Source: Taudactylus pleione (lineage: Eukaryota > Chordata > Amphibia > Anura > Myobatrachidae). From it: a DNA stretch of 64,000 nt. How positions within the stretch are numbered: position 1 is the stretch's first letter; each line of letters starts with the position of its first letter. This document shows positions 1 through 10,548 of this stretch, piece by piece. The translations under genes and the position numbers were made by a program. Under the pieces are notes generated by a model. It worked only from the letters and a program-made list of their open reading frames with translations. It did not search any database and was not told where the DNA came from. The DNA lies in the NCBI GenBank assembly GCA_031769625.1, contig JAUIMM010000040.1:12654501-12718500 (forward strand), in the 5' to 3' direction.

Positions 1-4
1 AATC

Positions 5-201
5 CAGTGGTTCTCAAACTCTGTATTAAGGGACCCCACACAGTTCATATGTTCCAGGTCACCTTGAAGGTGCACAGGTGTATTCATTACTCACTGACAC
101 ATTTTAAAAGAGCCACAGGTGGAGCTAATTATTACACCTGTGATGAGACCTGGAAAACATTCACCGTTTGGGGTCCTGAGGACCGAGTTTGAGAACCTGT
201 G
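5..201. mobile_element. hAT-like palindromic MITE, copy 1
   Basis: The left end CAGTGGTTCTCAAACTC is answered by an inverted right end GAGTTTGAGAACC. The four bases before it (aatc, at the window edge) equal the last four of the 8 bases after it (ctataatc), which fits an 8-bp hAT target duplication cut by the window start. There is no coding capacity. Related copies lie at 17392-17556 (partial, opposite orientation) and 18304-18488. Confidence 0.7.
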
Positions 202-209
202 CTATAATC

Positions 210-489
210 CTATGATGAGTACTAAGCGATGTGCCCCTCTGCTTTTGGATGTGTAGATTGAAAAGTGACAAATTTTTCTTTGCAAAGCTTAATGAACGTG
301 TCATACATTTCATCCAGTAATCTTCACTAAAGCTCGGTACACACTATATTGTATGATAGATGGGCTCCGACACGGAATTAATATATATAATATATTATGG
401 ACTGAATGACTGGCAGTATTGGGTGCAGTGTAAGGGGGGGGTGTAAGCGTATAGTAGTAGGGTTAGGGGGTAAGTGTACAGTATGGAGT
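210..489. other. Unassigned stretch with a truncated MITE end
   Basis: No gene is seen. At 334-375 the sequence begins like the 'GGTACACACTATA' foldback family found again at 36670 and 45786, but the partner end is missing. The rest is low-complexity AT-rich and G-rich sequence. Confidence 0.4.
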
Positions 490-735
490 ATAGTGTTAGG
501 GCCAATCTGTTCCTACAGAGGTGAGAGGAAAATGTGTTACTACACAGTTGAGGGAGAGGAATGTCAAATGTTACTATGGAGAAGGAAGGGAATGTGTTAC
601 AACATGGGTGAGGGAGGGGAACGTGTTGAGGGGATGCATTACTATAGTGGTGAAGGATTAATGTGTTACTGGAGTGGTGAGATGGAAACAGTACATATCT
701 AAAGTCTGCCTGGGTGAAATTGGGTACATCAGCTA
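490..735. repeat. Minisatellite-bearing repeat, copy C
   Basis: Imperfect units of roughly 30-45 bp carry the core aatgtgttactacacaggtg. The block ends with a segment reading gggtacatcagcta. The same block ending recurs at 17330-17380, and related sequence occurs at 1760-1870, so this is one of three copies in the first 17 kb. The plus-strand open frame across it is a by-product of the repeat. Confidence 0.6.
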
Positions 736-1499
736 ATATATATATATATTTTATGAAAAGGGGGGTCGGAAAGAACATGCACCTGATAGTGAAGTAAATT
801 TTAAAAAGTGCACGTGCTCAAAAATAAATGTGTGTAACAAATAAAAAAAATCTTCTCTACGGGGATTCCAGTAGCTGGAAACCTTCATAGGAGTGGCTCA
901 ATCAGCAAGATTAAACAAATATATAGTGTAGTACTTCCTTAATAAGTTGCGTGGCAATAAAAAGAATGCGTACCAGAAGAGCACTTGAATAACAGCATGT
1001 AGTTGTTTAGATCCTGGTCACTCCTCCAATATTCCTTAGCAACCCCAGCAGTTTTCTCATAGGTAGGTTATTAGCATGTACCAGGCGCCGGGGGAGATGA
1101 CATCATGATGCTGAGTCCCACTGCAGACGTCCTCACACCACGGGCAGGGTGCGGGGTAACCAAAGGTGACAACCCGTCCACCACTAAAAACTGATACAAA
1201 CTTCTAGTCGGGACAGCAGCGTCATCTACAGAAGGGGATCTATCTGGAACCATATTGGTGAGGACAGCGAGGAAGCGCGTGCACTTTTTTGAATTTACTA
1301 CACTATTGGGTGCATGTTCTTTCCAAAATCCCCTTTCCAAATCACATTTATCCTCCTGCCACCTTTTCCAGAAGGACCTACATGTTTTAATGTAGCACAT
1401 CTGAACTTAAAGTTTTGCACTTGGCTATTTGCACAAGAAAGACACGTGGGACTACAACCTGTGCGCCGTCCTAAAACCTCCATCTCTTGTTCTCAAATC
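736..1499. other. No gene recognised
   Basis: A short (AT)n run (739-751) is followed by unassigned sequence. Small open frames on both strands (for example 1071-1400 minus) show no family signature. A moderately GC-rich patch at 1080-1290 is not a repeat I recognise. Confidence 0.4.
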
Positions 1500-1876
1500 A
1501 AATGTCCAGCCCAAATCCCTAGACCTAGAAACCTAAAAATCAGGGTGAATATTACTTCCATGATGTAGGAACCTACTAAGAAGGGATTTTTTTTTTTTTT
1601 TTTAAATTCGACTCCTAAGGACTAAATTGTTTCCTCCCCCTGTACAAATTCCTGACTGACTGTCTTATCGTGGCTGTGGCACAGTTCAGTATTCAAACAC
1701 AAACTTATCCCAAGTGCTGCCAAACATCACTGGCAGTTGATGTGGCTCCCCTATTTTAATAGTGAGGGAGTGGAATGTGTTAGTACACAGGTGAGGAAGG
1801 GTAATGTCTTACAATAGCAGTGATGGATTACTATAGAGGTGAAGGATTAATGTGTTACTGGAGTGGTGATACATGT
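1500..1876. repeat. Minisatellite-bearing repeat, copy A
   Basis: This stretch matches 16845-17330 almost throughout: shared landmarks are cctagacctagaaac, attcgactcctaagg, cctgactgactgtct and the minisatellite tail. Copy A has fewer minisatellite units than the right-hand copy. It lies just outside DIRS copy A and the other lies just outside DIRS copy B, so copies of one family bracket the whole mobile-element pile. Confidence 0.7.
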
Positions 1877-1908
1877 GCTGATACTTGTGGTTCTACAAGT
1901 ATCAGCAT
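1877..1908. repeat. Short perfect hairpin
   Basis: Two 13-bp arms, TGCTGATACTTGT and its complement, face each other across a 6-bp loop. The following bases (gcatgcaggg...gggacctgtagttc) are typical of a small foldback element end. No function is proposed. Confidence 0.6.
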
Positions 1909-1959
1909 GCAGGGGAGCCTTGCTGGGACCTGTAGTTCACCTGCAAAAGAATATACAAT

Positions 1960-2120
1960 TTTTCTACTTCAGGGTCCATAGGGTATCCACAGGATACCTT
2001 GGGGTATAGGTGATGACGTCAGGCATCGGGCACCATAGAGTTGTTTTCAGTCCTCCCAGGATGCCCTAGGGTCCCCCTCCTATACCCCGCCCCCGAGCCA
2101 AGGCATCTCAGTTTAGTTTG
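1960..2120 (+). repeat. DIRS copy A left inverted terminal repeat
   Basis: It begins ttctacttcagggtccata and runs to the ctcagtttagtt stretch. The reverse complement recurs at 7955-8108, sharing the ctataccccgcccccgagcc and cctgacgtcatcacctata landmarks. Confidence 0.9.
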
Positions 2121-3012
2121 GTGCCCGGCCGGAGTCGGATGCACCTGTTGGAGTGGGGGCTAAGAAGAGCCCCTGAAGTTTTCTTCAAGCAGCTGTGGCT
2201 GCACATCTGGAAGTACAGCATGGACAGTCAGTACTGACGTCCATGCCGTCTTCCCTCCACCCCCGCCAGTACCGATCCGGGGATGCTGGTGAGCATCTGG
2301 GGTCACAGCTAGCGGTGACCCCAGATGTTTGGGACCATGGCCGGATTCAAGGGGGACAGCAAGGTAAGCAGCGGGGTCCCGGGGTGGGTCCCCGCTGTTA
2401 CATGGTCCAGAGTCCCCAGGCAGGGGGCTCCCTGGGGACTGGCTGCAGCGTGGAGCCAGGTATCTAACCTGCGCTTCCACTACCCCCCTGGGACAGTGAA
2501 CCGTAGCAGTGCGGTAGCGCTACGGCGTCCCGGGGGTTAAATGCATGCCAGGGGAGCGCGCCTTCCCTGTCTCACAGCCGGCGCCTCCCCTGCTGCACAG
2601 TCTTCTCTGCAACGCTGACTGGCTCTGTAACAGCGCTCCTCCCCCAGGCCAGCCTCCTCTAAGCTCCTCGGTGGCCATCTTACAACCGCATGGTGAACGC
2701 TGCTGGAAGCCTGGAATCGGAGGCATCGTGGTCTCTGTCCCCCCACATACCTCCGATTTGGGTCAGGTCTGTGTATGCAGCGCTGTGTCCTACCAGACTC
2801 TGTCTGGGTAGTTGAGAATCAGTGCTGATAGTGCAGGAATTGATTTTTCTTTGCATTGTATGTGACTGCTAGCGCTGCTGCCTGTACTTTACTTAACTGT
2901 CAACCTTATTACTGTCCCTGTCTTTCTGCTAAAGCCCTTGTGGTGCGGTGCTGCAGGGTGGTCTCTCACTATACGGACAAGTATTGTTGAGAGGGGTCAC
3001 ATATTTACCATC
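2121..3012 (+). other. DIRS copy A 5' leader
   Basis: A GC-rich region lies between the left terminal repeat and the gag-like start. Open frames on both strands (for example 2160-2480 minus) have no family signature and are not retained in copy B. Copy B has an equivalent leader at 10700-11663. Confidence 0.6.
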
Positions 3013-4777
3013 ATGTCTGAGAGTGACTTCCCTCTACAGCTTCGGTGTACTACGTGCAAGGCACCTATAGCGAAGGGGGAAGGTAGCGCGGAAGGGCTAT
3101 GCCGACCGTGTTATTTATTGGCGCGGCCTATTACGGTCACATCACCGGTACAGGAGCCGCCCTGGGCTTGTTTCGCCAAGGCGCTTACAACCCTCATGGG
3201 CCAGTTAGCTCCGCTGCCTCCACTCAGATGGGATTGTCCCAGCAGTCAGTGGTGTCATCACCCATGCAGGGTTTCCCGAGACAATTAATGGTACCCCACG
3301 GTCTCCCTATTTCCCCTCCTCAGGTCTCATGAGCCTGCGTGGGTTAATTCGTTAACAAGCTCTGTACAGCAGTTGTCAGACGTGTTGCAGGGGGAGTCTG
3401 TGATGTGGCCGGTGGCGTCTCAGTCCGCTCCTTATGAGGATGACGACGGGACGTCCGATGATGGGTAGATTCTGGATCTTTCTGACCAGGAATCTCCCCG
3501 TCCTAAAGATTCGGACTCTAATGGTGCATACACACGATCAGATTTTTCCTTCAGATATGAACGATAACGATTTAAAAATCGTTCAGTCGTTCATATCTGA
3601 AGGAAAATCGTTCATATCTGACATGCCTGAACGATGGACGATCAACGATGCGCGTTCCCGTTTGTCAGATAACGATATCTGACATCTGATGGGTTTGCAG
3701 TCAGACTTGGACGATTCCATTCATTTTAATGCAGTCAAAAATCGTTCAATCGTTCAAATCGTTCAAAACTTTGGTAAAATCGTTCAAATTTTTCAAATCG
3801 TTCAATCGTTCAGTCGTTCATCTGACAAATCTGACCGTGTGTACGCTCCATAAGTCTAAGGTGTATATACCTGGCCTTATTCGTGCAGTCCGCACTGCTT
3901 TAGTTATTGAGGATGAGGAGCCTCCGGTATCAAAGTCCAAATACGCCTTTTTCAAGGATGTTAAAGGAGATGCCACAGTGTTTCCTCTTTCGGGACAATT
4001 AGTTGACCACCTAGAGGAAGCGTGGAAACAGCCAGGCAAACGATATCAGACTCAAAGGCGTTTAGCAGTGGCATATCCGTTTGCGGACAATTATTTTGCC
4101 AAGTGGGAATCCCCTCCACAGGTGGATTCTCGTGGCACTACGGACAAGGCGTGTCACATATTACCCATGCCATCCATGTCCTCCCTTAAGGATGCTACGG
4201 ACCGCAAGGTAGAGATCTGACTGAAGTCCATCTATTCCCTTGCAGGGAGGGCAGCACGGTCAGCTATGGCCATTTGCTGGGTTGCCAGAGCTATGGAGCG
4301 CTGGGCTGATACATTGGAGGCGTCCTTCGATCCCGACTGTTCGGCTGAGCAGACGGAGTTGATCGGCAATCTCCGGGATTCGGCCACTTATATCAACGAA
4401 GCGGCCTTAGATATTAGTACCCTGGCGTCTCGGCAGCGGTGGCTGCTCGTCGCACCTTGTGGTTGCGATCCTGGAAGGCGGACGCTGTTTCCAAAAAGGG
4501 ATTGGAGGCATTGCCTTTTAACAGAGAGGTTCTCTTCGGTCCGGACCTGGACAAGATTATAGCCACGCTGGCGGCAGCTAAATCAGCATGTCTCCCGTTG
4601 GCTGCTGTTCCTTCTGGTTCAGGTACATCATCCTTTCGGTCTTATACGGCCCAGGGTAGGCCTAAAGCACAGTCTTTCCCCCGTCAGGCTGGCCCCAAGA
4701 AATCGGCCAAGCCCCGGAAGTAGGCCTGGAGTACCAGACGTCCGGCCCCTAAGCCAGATGACAAGCCTGCGGCCTGA
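3013..4777 (+). pseudogene. DIRS copy A gag-like ORF, broken
   Basis: The start at 3013 gives MSESDF..., followed by two CxxC pairs (CTTC and CRPC) about 20 residues apart, a small zinc-knuckle-like arrangement. Copy B starts the same way (MSDEE..., CGRC, CRRC), which supports the start and frame. The rest aligns with copy B through blocks such as VFPLSGQL, SSLKDATDRKVE and LKSIYSL. It is inactive: frame changes occur around 3290-3430, a foldback element is inserted at 3522-3850, there is a TGA at 4218-4220 where copy B reads a sense codon, and a TAG near 4721. The frame would otherwise close at the TGA 4775-4777. The family role is a nucleic-acid-binding capsid-like protein; the exact function in DIRS elements is poorly defined. 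Confidence 0.75.
3522..3850. mobile_element. PIF/Harbinger-like MITE nested in gag
   Basis: The element is 329 bp with inverted ends TGGTGCATACACACG and CGTGTGTACGCTCCA, flanked by a TAA duplication (3519-3521 and 3851-3853). The gag sequence of copy B passes uninterrupted through the equivalent site. The interior is built of atcgttca-type repeats. There is no ORF of its own; open frames through it are by-products. Confidence 0.85.
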
Positions 4778-4795
4778 CGGTCCGGGGATCCCAAA

Positions 4796-7678
4796 GTGGG
4801 AGGCCGCCTGCTGCAGTTCGTCCAGTGTTGGTCGGTCACCACGACAGACACTTGGGTCCTCGAGGTGGTCTCACACGGGTATGCCCTCTCCTTCCGGCAC
4901 AGACCCCCGGCTCGATTCTTCACGGGTCTACCATCAGACCGGAACAAAGCCACGGAGCTGCGGAAGGTCTTGCATACTATGCTCCAGGCTGGAGTTATAG
5001 TGCCTGTTCCATTCTCCCAGAGGGGCCAGGGTTTCTATTCCAACCTCTTTTTTGTGCAGAAACCCAATGGGTCGTTTCGTCCGATTCTCAACCTCAAAGC
5101 TCTCAACAAGTCTTTGCGGGTGCCAAAGTTTTGGATGGAGACTCTGCGGTCCATCATTCTGGCGCTGGAACTTGGGGACTACATGGTGTCATTGGACATA
5201 CAGGACGCTTACCTGCATGTCCCTATTCTTTTGCGCCATCAGCAGTTCCTCAGGTTTGCAATCCGCAGCGACCACTTTCAGGTCCGGGCATTACCTTTTG
5301 GCCTGGCGACAGCACCACGTGTTTTCACCAAGGTGATGGCGGTCATGGCGGCTTCCCTGCGGCTGCAGGGAGTCCGCATGTTGCCGTACTTGGACGACCT
5401 TCTCTTAGTGGCAGGATCTCCGGAGCTCCTTCTGCGCCACTTGGACCTGACCATTGCGCTACTGCAACGGCACGGCTGGTTGATAAAGTGGCAGAAGTCC
5501 ACCCTGATCCCGTCTCAGCGGATTCTGCACCTCGGAGCCTTATTGGACTCGGGACAGCAAAGGATCTTTGTGACGGGGGAAAAGATCTCTGCCTTACAGT
5601 CGAGGGTGCGCAGTTGTCTGCAGAGCCGCCGGGTGTCTCTACACTCGGCGATGAGGTTACTGGGCTCCATGGTGTTGGTATTCGACATGGTGGAATATGC
5701 CCAGTTTCACTCCAGACCTCTGCAGCACCTGATCCTGTCCAAGTGGAATGGACTGCCTCAGTCTGTAAAATCGCAGACGATAGTGCTCAATCCGGAGGTT
5801 CGCCTGTCCCTTGCCTGGTGGTTGCAGACCCATCTCAACAAGGGTCGTCCGTTCTGGGTGGCGAATTGGGTCCTGTTGACAACGCACGCCAGTCTTCGGG
5901 GCTGGGGAGCAGTTTCGGGTCCACACTTGTTCCAGGGCAGGTGGACTCTGGCAGAAGCAGAGCTTCCAATAAACATCTTGGAACTCCGAGCGGTTTTCAA
6001 TGCTCTCCAGAAGGCACATCTGGTTCTCCAAGGTCACCCGGTGCAGGTTAAGTCGGACAACGCTACCACCGTGGCCTACATAAGCCGGCAAGGAGGAACC
6101 CGAAGTCGGGCGGCTCTCGTAGAGGTGTCTCGGATCCTGGTATGGGCAGAGCGCAATCTTCCGGCCGTATCGGCGGTCTTCATTCCGGGAGTGCTAAACT
6201 GGGAGGTGGACTTTCTCAGTCGCCAGGACGTTCATCCGGGGGGAATGATCCCTGCACCCGGACGTTTTTCAACTGCTGGTGGACAGGTGGGGTCTTCCAG
6301 AGATCGACCTCATGGCGTCCCGGCACAACAAGAAGTTGCCGGTGTACGGCTCTCGCACAGGAGACGAAGAGGCGTGTCTGGTGGATGCTCTGTCCGTCCG
6401 GTGGACGTTCCGGTTTACTTATCTCTTTCCTCCGTTCTCCCTTCCACGGGTAATCCGGAAATTCAAACAGGAAGGAGGGACGCTCCTGTTGATAGCTCCC
6501 GCATGGCCCAGACGGCACTGGTTCTCAGACCTTCAGGGTCTGTCCTTGGACAGTCCTCTGCGGTTACCGCTCCGACTGGACCTTCTGTCACAGGGTCCTT
6601 GTCTTCACCCGGACTTGACTTGGCTGTCTTTGACGGCGTGGCTGTTGAGACGGCCATGTTAAGGTCCAGGGGGTTTTCAAGCTCTGTAGTACGTACCATG
6701 CTAAGAGCTCGGAAACCGTCTTCTGCGAGAATATACCATCGCGTGTGGCATACGTTCTTCCAGTGGTGTCGACCGAGAGGTTATGCACCAAGGGAGTTTC
6801 GTCTGTCTCGGGTACTCGCCTTCCTACAAGCGGGACTAGACCATGGGCTTCGCCTTGCTTCTTTGAAGGTGCAGGTTTCGGCCCTGTCTGTCTGGTTTCA
6901 CCGTAGGATTGCTACATTTCCTTATGTGCGCACCTTTATGCAGGGCGTTCTGCGTATTCAGCCGCCTTTTGTTCCACCTGTTGCACCTTGAGACTTGACT
7001 GTGGTCCTGAGGGCTCTCCAAGGACCGCCGTTTGAACCACTGGGCTCAGTGGATCTTAAATGGCTAACAGCTAAGACTGTTTTCCTTCTGGCCATAGCTT
7101 CGGCCAGACGTGTTTCTGATTTAGAGGCTCTCTCTTGTAGACCCCCTTTCTTGATTTTTCATGGGAACAGGGCAGTGCTACGCACTCGTCCTGAATTTCT
7201 TCCCAAAGTTGTTTCCCAGTTTCATGTTAATGTGGAAATAGTTGTTCCGGCTTTTAACTCACCTGGTCTTTCCGTGGGTGAGGCCACTTTGGATGTTGTG
7301 CGGGCCTTAAGGACTTATGTTGACCGCACTTCTTCGTTTAGGAAGTCGGACGCCTTGTTTGTCCTCTATGGCTTCCGTAAAAAGGGTTGGCGTGCTTCAA
7401 AGCAAACTTTGGCAGCCTGGATCCGTATGGCAATTTCTGAAGCTTATCTTCATGAAGGCCTGCCGGTTCCTCCTTCTGTGAAGGCTCATTCCACTAGGTC
7501 TGTGGGTCCTTCGTGGGCAGCTCGACGTGGTGCCTCTGCAGTCCAGATCTGCAAGGCTGCTACGTGGTCCTCTGTCCATACCTTTGTGAGGTATTACAGG
7601 TTTGACACCTTCGCCTCTCAGGATGCTTCCTTTGGGCGGCGGATTCTCCTTTCAGCACAGGAGCGTCCCCACCCTTAA
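4796..7678 (+). pseudogene. DIRS copy A polyprotein: reverse transcriptase, RNase H, tyrosine recombinase
   Basis: A 731-residue open frame (4796-6991) continues in the same frame after one TGA to 7678. The RT has the FVQKPNGSFRPILNL block and the catalytic YLDD (codons 5387-5398). RNase H follows: its first catalytic Asp, in the motif TTDAS of copy B, is TTHAS here (His codon 5885-5887), and later blocks such as KSDNATTVAYI are present. Around 6240 a run of six G shifts the conserved frame, which then runs in another frame (about 6245-6650) before the recombinase returns to the main frame. The recombinase shows ARRVSDL, HSTR and the final RYYRFD tyrosine. The TGA at 6989-6991 replaces a Trp codon found in copy B and splits the recombinase. 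Confidence 0.88.
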
Positions 7679-7695
7679 AGGATACTGCTTTGGGA

Positions 7696-7810
7696 CATCC
7701 CCAAGGTATCCTGTGGATACCCTATGGACCCTGAAGTAGAAAATATGAGATATGGTAAGAACTTACCTTTGTTATCTCTATTTCTACGAAGTCCATAGGG
7801 TTCCACAGAA
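7696..7810 (+). repeat. DIRS copy A internal complementary region
   Basis: The first half is the reverse complement of the element's first bases (ccctgaagtagaaaa). The second half is the reverse complement of its last bases (ggtaagaacttacc, ttctacgaagtccatag). In DIRS elements this region guides circularisation of the cDNA. The two halves meet at a run of four A, which matches the T runs at both genomic ends. Confidence 0.88.
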
Positions 7811-8147
7811 CTCCCGCCCTGTCGCACCTGTGCTGCAGATGGGCTTTACTCTGGTCACCGGTTTTTCCGTCTCCCTCTGGTGAGAATGTGATTCTTGTGT
7901 GTGTCCAGATCTTTTTTCTCTCTCTTCCTTCTCCTCCTCCGGCCTATGGCTTGGTAACTAACTGAGATACCTTGGCTCGGGGGCGGGGTATAGGAGGGGG
8001 ACCCTAGTGAATCCTGGGAGGACTGAAAACTCTATGGTGCCCGATGCCTGACGTCATCACCTATACCCCAAGGTATCCTGTGGAACCCTATGGACTTCGT
8101 AGAAATAGAGATAACATAGGTAAGTTCTTACCATATCTCATATTTTT
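7811..8147 (+). repeat. DIRS copy A 3' leader and right inverted terminal repeat
   Basis: A short pyrimidine-rich spacer leads into the terminal repeat at about 7955, which ends with the palindrome GGTAAGTTCTTACC (8119-8132) and accatatctcatattttt. The extension beyond the shared inverted part is specific to the right end, as is usual for DIRS elements. Confidence 0.85.
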
Positions 8148-8870
8148 ACAACACATTTTACACAAATCAACCCGGCACCCACCTCTCCTTGACACCAGGC
8201 CATCATCCAAAAGTCTTCGCCTTACTGTACGCGAAGATGCACTCACACCTGCCTGCTGCCATTCCTGAGCAAGCTCTGCACTGGTGGTGCCCCAATCCCG
8301 CAGCTGGATCAACTTTAGGAGATGGCCCTAGTGCTTGCTGGACGTTCTTGGGTGCCCTAAAGCCTTCACAACTTTGGAACCTTTCTCATTGAAGTTCTTG
8401 ATGATCCGATAAATGGTTAGGTGCAATCTTACTAGCAGCAATATCTTTGCCTGTGAAGCCCTTTTTTTTTTTTTTGTAAAGCAATGATGACTGCACGTGT
8501 TTCCTTGCAGGTAACCATGCTTACCAGAGGAAGAAAAATTATTTCAAGCTCCACCCTCCTTTTAAAGCTTCCAGTCTGTTATTCTAACTCAATCAGTTTC
8601 ACAGAGTGATCTCCAGCCTTGTCCTCGTCAATACTCTCACCTGTGTTAATGAGATTATCACTGACATGATGTCAGCTGATTCTTTTGTGGCAGTGCTGAA
8701 ATTCGGTGGAAATGTTGTTTTTGGGATTAAGTTCATTGTCATGGCAAAGGGATTTTGCAATTAATTGCAATTTATCTGATCACTCTTCATGACATTCTGG
8801 AGTATATGCAAATTGCCATCATAAAATACTTGAGTCATAAATACTTGTCATTCTCAAAAATTTTGGCCTT
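8148..8870 (-). mobile_element. Mariner/Tc1-type transposon fragment
   Basis: The minus strand encodes a Tc1-like helix-turn-helix segment with RTVRRRLLDDGL (part of the frame at 8088-8312), followed by broken coding sequence up to about 8500. The 3' end on the plus strand reads cattctcaaaaattttggcc, typical of a mariner-type terminal repeat. The catalytic half and the opposite end are missing; the fragment abuts the right end of DIRS copy A directly. The transposase is not functional. Confidence 0.7.
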
Positions 8871-8879
8871 GGCTGTGTG

Positions 8880-8901
8880 TGTGTGCTTGTGTGTGTGTAT
8901 G

Positions 8902-8942
<41 letters not shown>
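8880..8942. repeat. (TG)n/(TA)n microsatellite
   Basis: A tgtgtg run passes into about 40 bp of pure TA. The Tc1-like element that follows starts inside this TA run, as expected for a family that inserts at TA. Confidence 0.9.
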
Positions 8943-8945
<3 letters not shown>

Positions 8946-10548
8946 GTCAGGTCCATAAATATTGGGACATTGACAGAATTTTCATATTTTGGCCTCTATT
9001 CACCACCACAATGGCTTTGAAATGAAACAAACAAGATGTGCTTTAACTGCAGACTTTCAGATTTAATTTGAGGGTAATTCCATCCAAATCAGATGAACGG
9101 TGTAGGAATTACAACGATTTCTATATGTGCCTCCCACTTTTTGAGGGGCCAAAAGTAATGGGACAAACTAAACAATCCTAAAATCTAACTTTCACTTTTT
9201 AATACTTTGTTGCAAAACCTTTGCAGGCAATTACAGCCTGAAGTCTGGAATGCATAGACATCAACAGACGCTGGGTTTCATCCCTGGTGATGCTCTGCCA
9301 GGCCTCTACTGCAAATGTCTTCAGTTCCTGCTTGTTCTTGGGGCATTTTCCCTTCAGTTTTGTCCTCATCAAGTGAAATGCATGCTCAATCGGATTCAGG
9401 TCAGGGGATTGACTTGGCCATTGCATAACATTACACTTTTTAGCCTTAAACTCTTTGGTTGCTCTTGCAGTATGCTTTGGGTCATTGTCCATCTCCACTG
9501 TGAAGCGCCGTCCAATGAGTTCTGAAGCATTTGATTGAATATGAGCATATAATATTGCCCGAAACACTTCAGAATTCATTCTGCTGCTTTTGTCAGCAGT
9601 CACATCATCAATAAATACAAGGGAACCAGTTAAATTGGCAGCCATACATGCCCACGCAATGACACTACATGCTTCACTGATGAGGTGGTATGTTTTGGAT
9701 CATGAGCAGTTCCTTTCCTTCTCCATACTCTTCTCTTCCCATCACTCTGGTACAAGTTGATCTTTGTCTCATCTGTCCATAGGATGTTGTTCCAGAACTG
9801 TAATGGCTTTTTTAGATGTTGTTTGGCAAACTCTAATCTGGTCTTCCTGTTTTTTTGTGGCTCACCAATGATTTACATCTTGTGGTGAACCCTCTATATT
9901 CACTCTTGTGAAGTCTTCTCTTGATTGTTGACTTTGACACATATACACCTACCTCCTGGAGAGTGTTCTTGATTTGGCCAACTGTTGTGAAGGGGTTTTT
10001 CTTCACCAGGGAAATAATTCTTCTGTCATCCACCACAGTTGTTTTCCATGGTCTTCCGGGGCTTTTGGTGTTGCTGAGCTCTCCGGTGCGTTCTTTCTTT
10101 TTAAGAATGTTCCAAACAGTTGATTTGACCACACCTAATGTTTTTGCTATCTCTCTGATGGGTTTGTTTTGATTTTTCAGCCTAATGATGGCTTGCTTCA
10201 CTGATAGTGACAGCTCTTTGGATCTCATATTGAGAGTCGACAGCAACTGATTCCAAATGCAAATGTCACACCTAGAATCAACTCCAGACCTTTTACCTGC
10301 TTGATTGATAATGAAATAACGAGGGAATAGCCCACACCTGTCCATGAAATAGCTTTTGAATTGATAGTCCCAATACTTTTGGCCCCTTAAAAAGTGGGAG
10401 GCACATATAGAAACCGTTGTAATTCCTACACCGTTCACCTGATTTGGATGTAATTACCCTCAAATTATATCTGAAAGTCTGCAGTTAAAGCACATCTTGT
10501 ATGTTTCATTTCAAAGCCATTGTGGTGGTGAATAGAGGCCAAAATATG
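8943..10548 (-). mobile_element. Tc1-like element with long inverted repeats, right end lost
   Basis: Inverted repeats of about 200 bp lie at 8944-9170 and 10345-10548; both contain ggtccataaatattggg-type or complementary landmarks such as cctctattcaccaccac. The left end is complete (tgtcaggtccataaatattg). The right end stops at aaaatatg, about 40 bp short, where DIRS copy B begins. The inner part encodes a transposase on the minus strand. Confidence 0.88.
9199..10228 (-). pseudogene. Tc1-family transposase, two frameshifts
   Basis: The start ATG (10228-10226) gives MRSKELSLSVKQAII, the usual N-terminus of Tc1 transposases, with a paired-like helix-turn-helix region (VVKSTVWNILKK) and the GRP linker (SPGRPWKT). 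The catalytic core is DD34E: Asp in ILWTDETKIN, Asp in MDNDPKHTA and Glu in PDLNPIEHAF, and all three are still encoded. The reading frame is broken twice: at a homopolymer near 9850, after the SHKK segment, and near 9675, where two bases are missing in the glycine-rich segment before the MAAN motif. The last frame ends at 9199. It is dead as it stands. Confidence 0.87.

Larger units (their letters stand above)
1960..8147 (+). mobile_element. DIRS1-like tyrosine-recombinase retrotransposon, copy A
   Basis: This has the full DIRS architecture. Inverted terminal repeats lie at 1960-2120 and 7955-8147. An internal complementary region at about 7696-7810 is complementary first to the left end and then to the right end, so it records the circle junction. 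Between them, on the plus strand, come a gag-like region, reverse transcriptase, RNase H and tyrosine recombinase. There is no target-site duplication, as expected for recombinase-mediated insertion. The copy is broken: a foldback element sits in gag, there are premature stops, and an RNase H catalytic residue has changed. The left flank is a foldback fragment and the right flank is a mariner fragment, so the insertion site is not intact on both sides. Confidence 0.93.

Noticed and set aside
2160..2811. Pro- and Gly-rich frames on both strands in the DIRS copy A leader
   Set aside because: GC-rich sequence opens frames by chance; they are not conserved in copy B.
4825..6051. 408-residue plus-strand frame overlapping the DIRS RT
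   Set aside because: Shadow of the RT frame; the catalytic YLDD and conserved blocks are in the 4796 frame.
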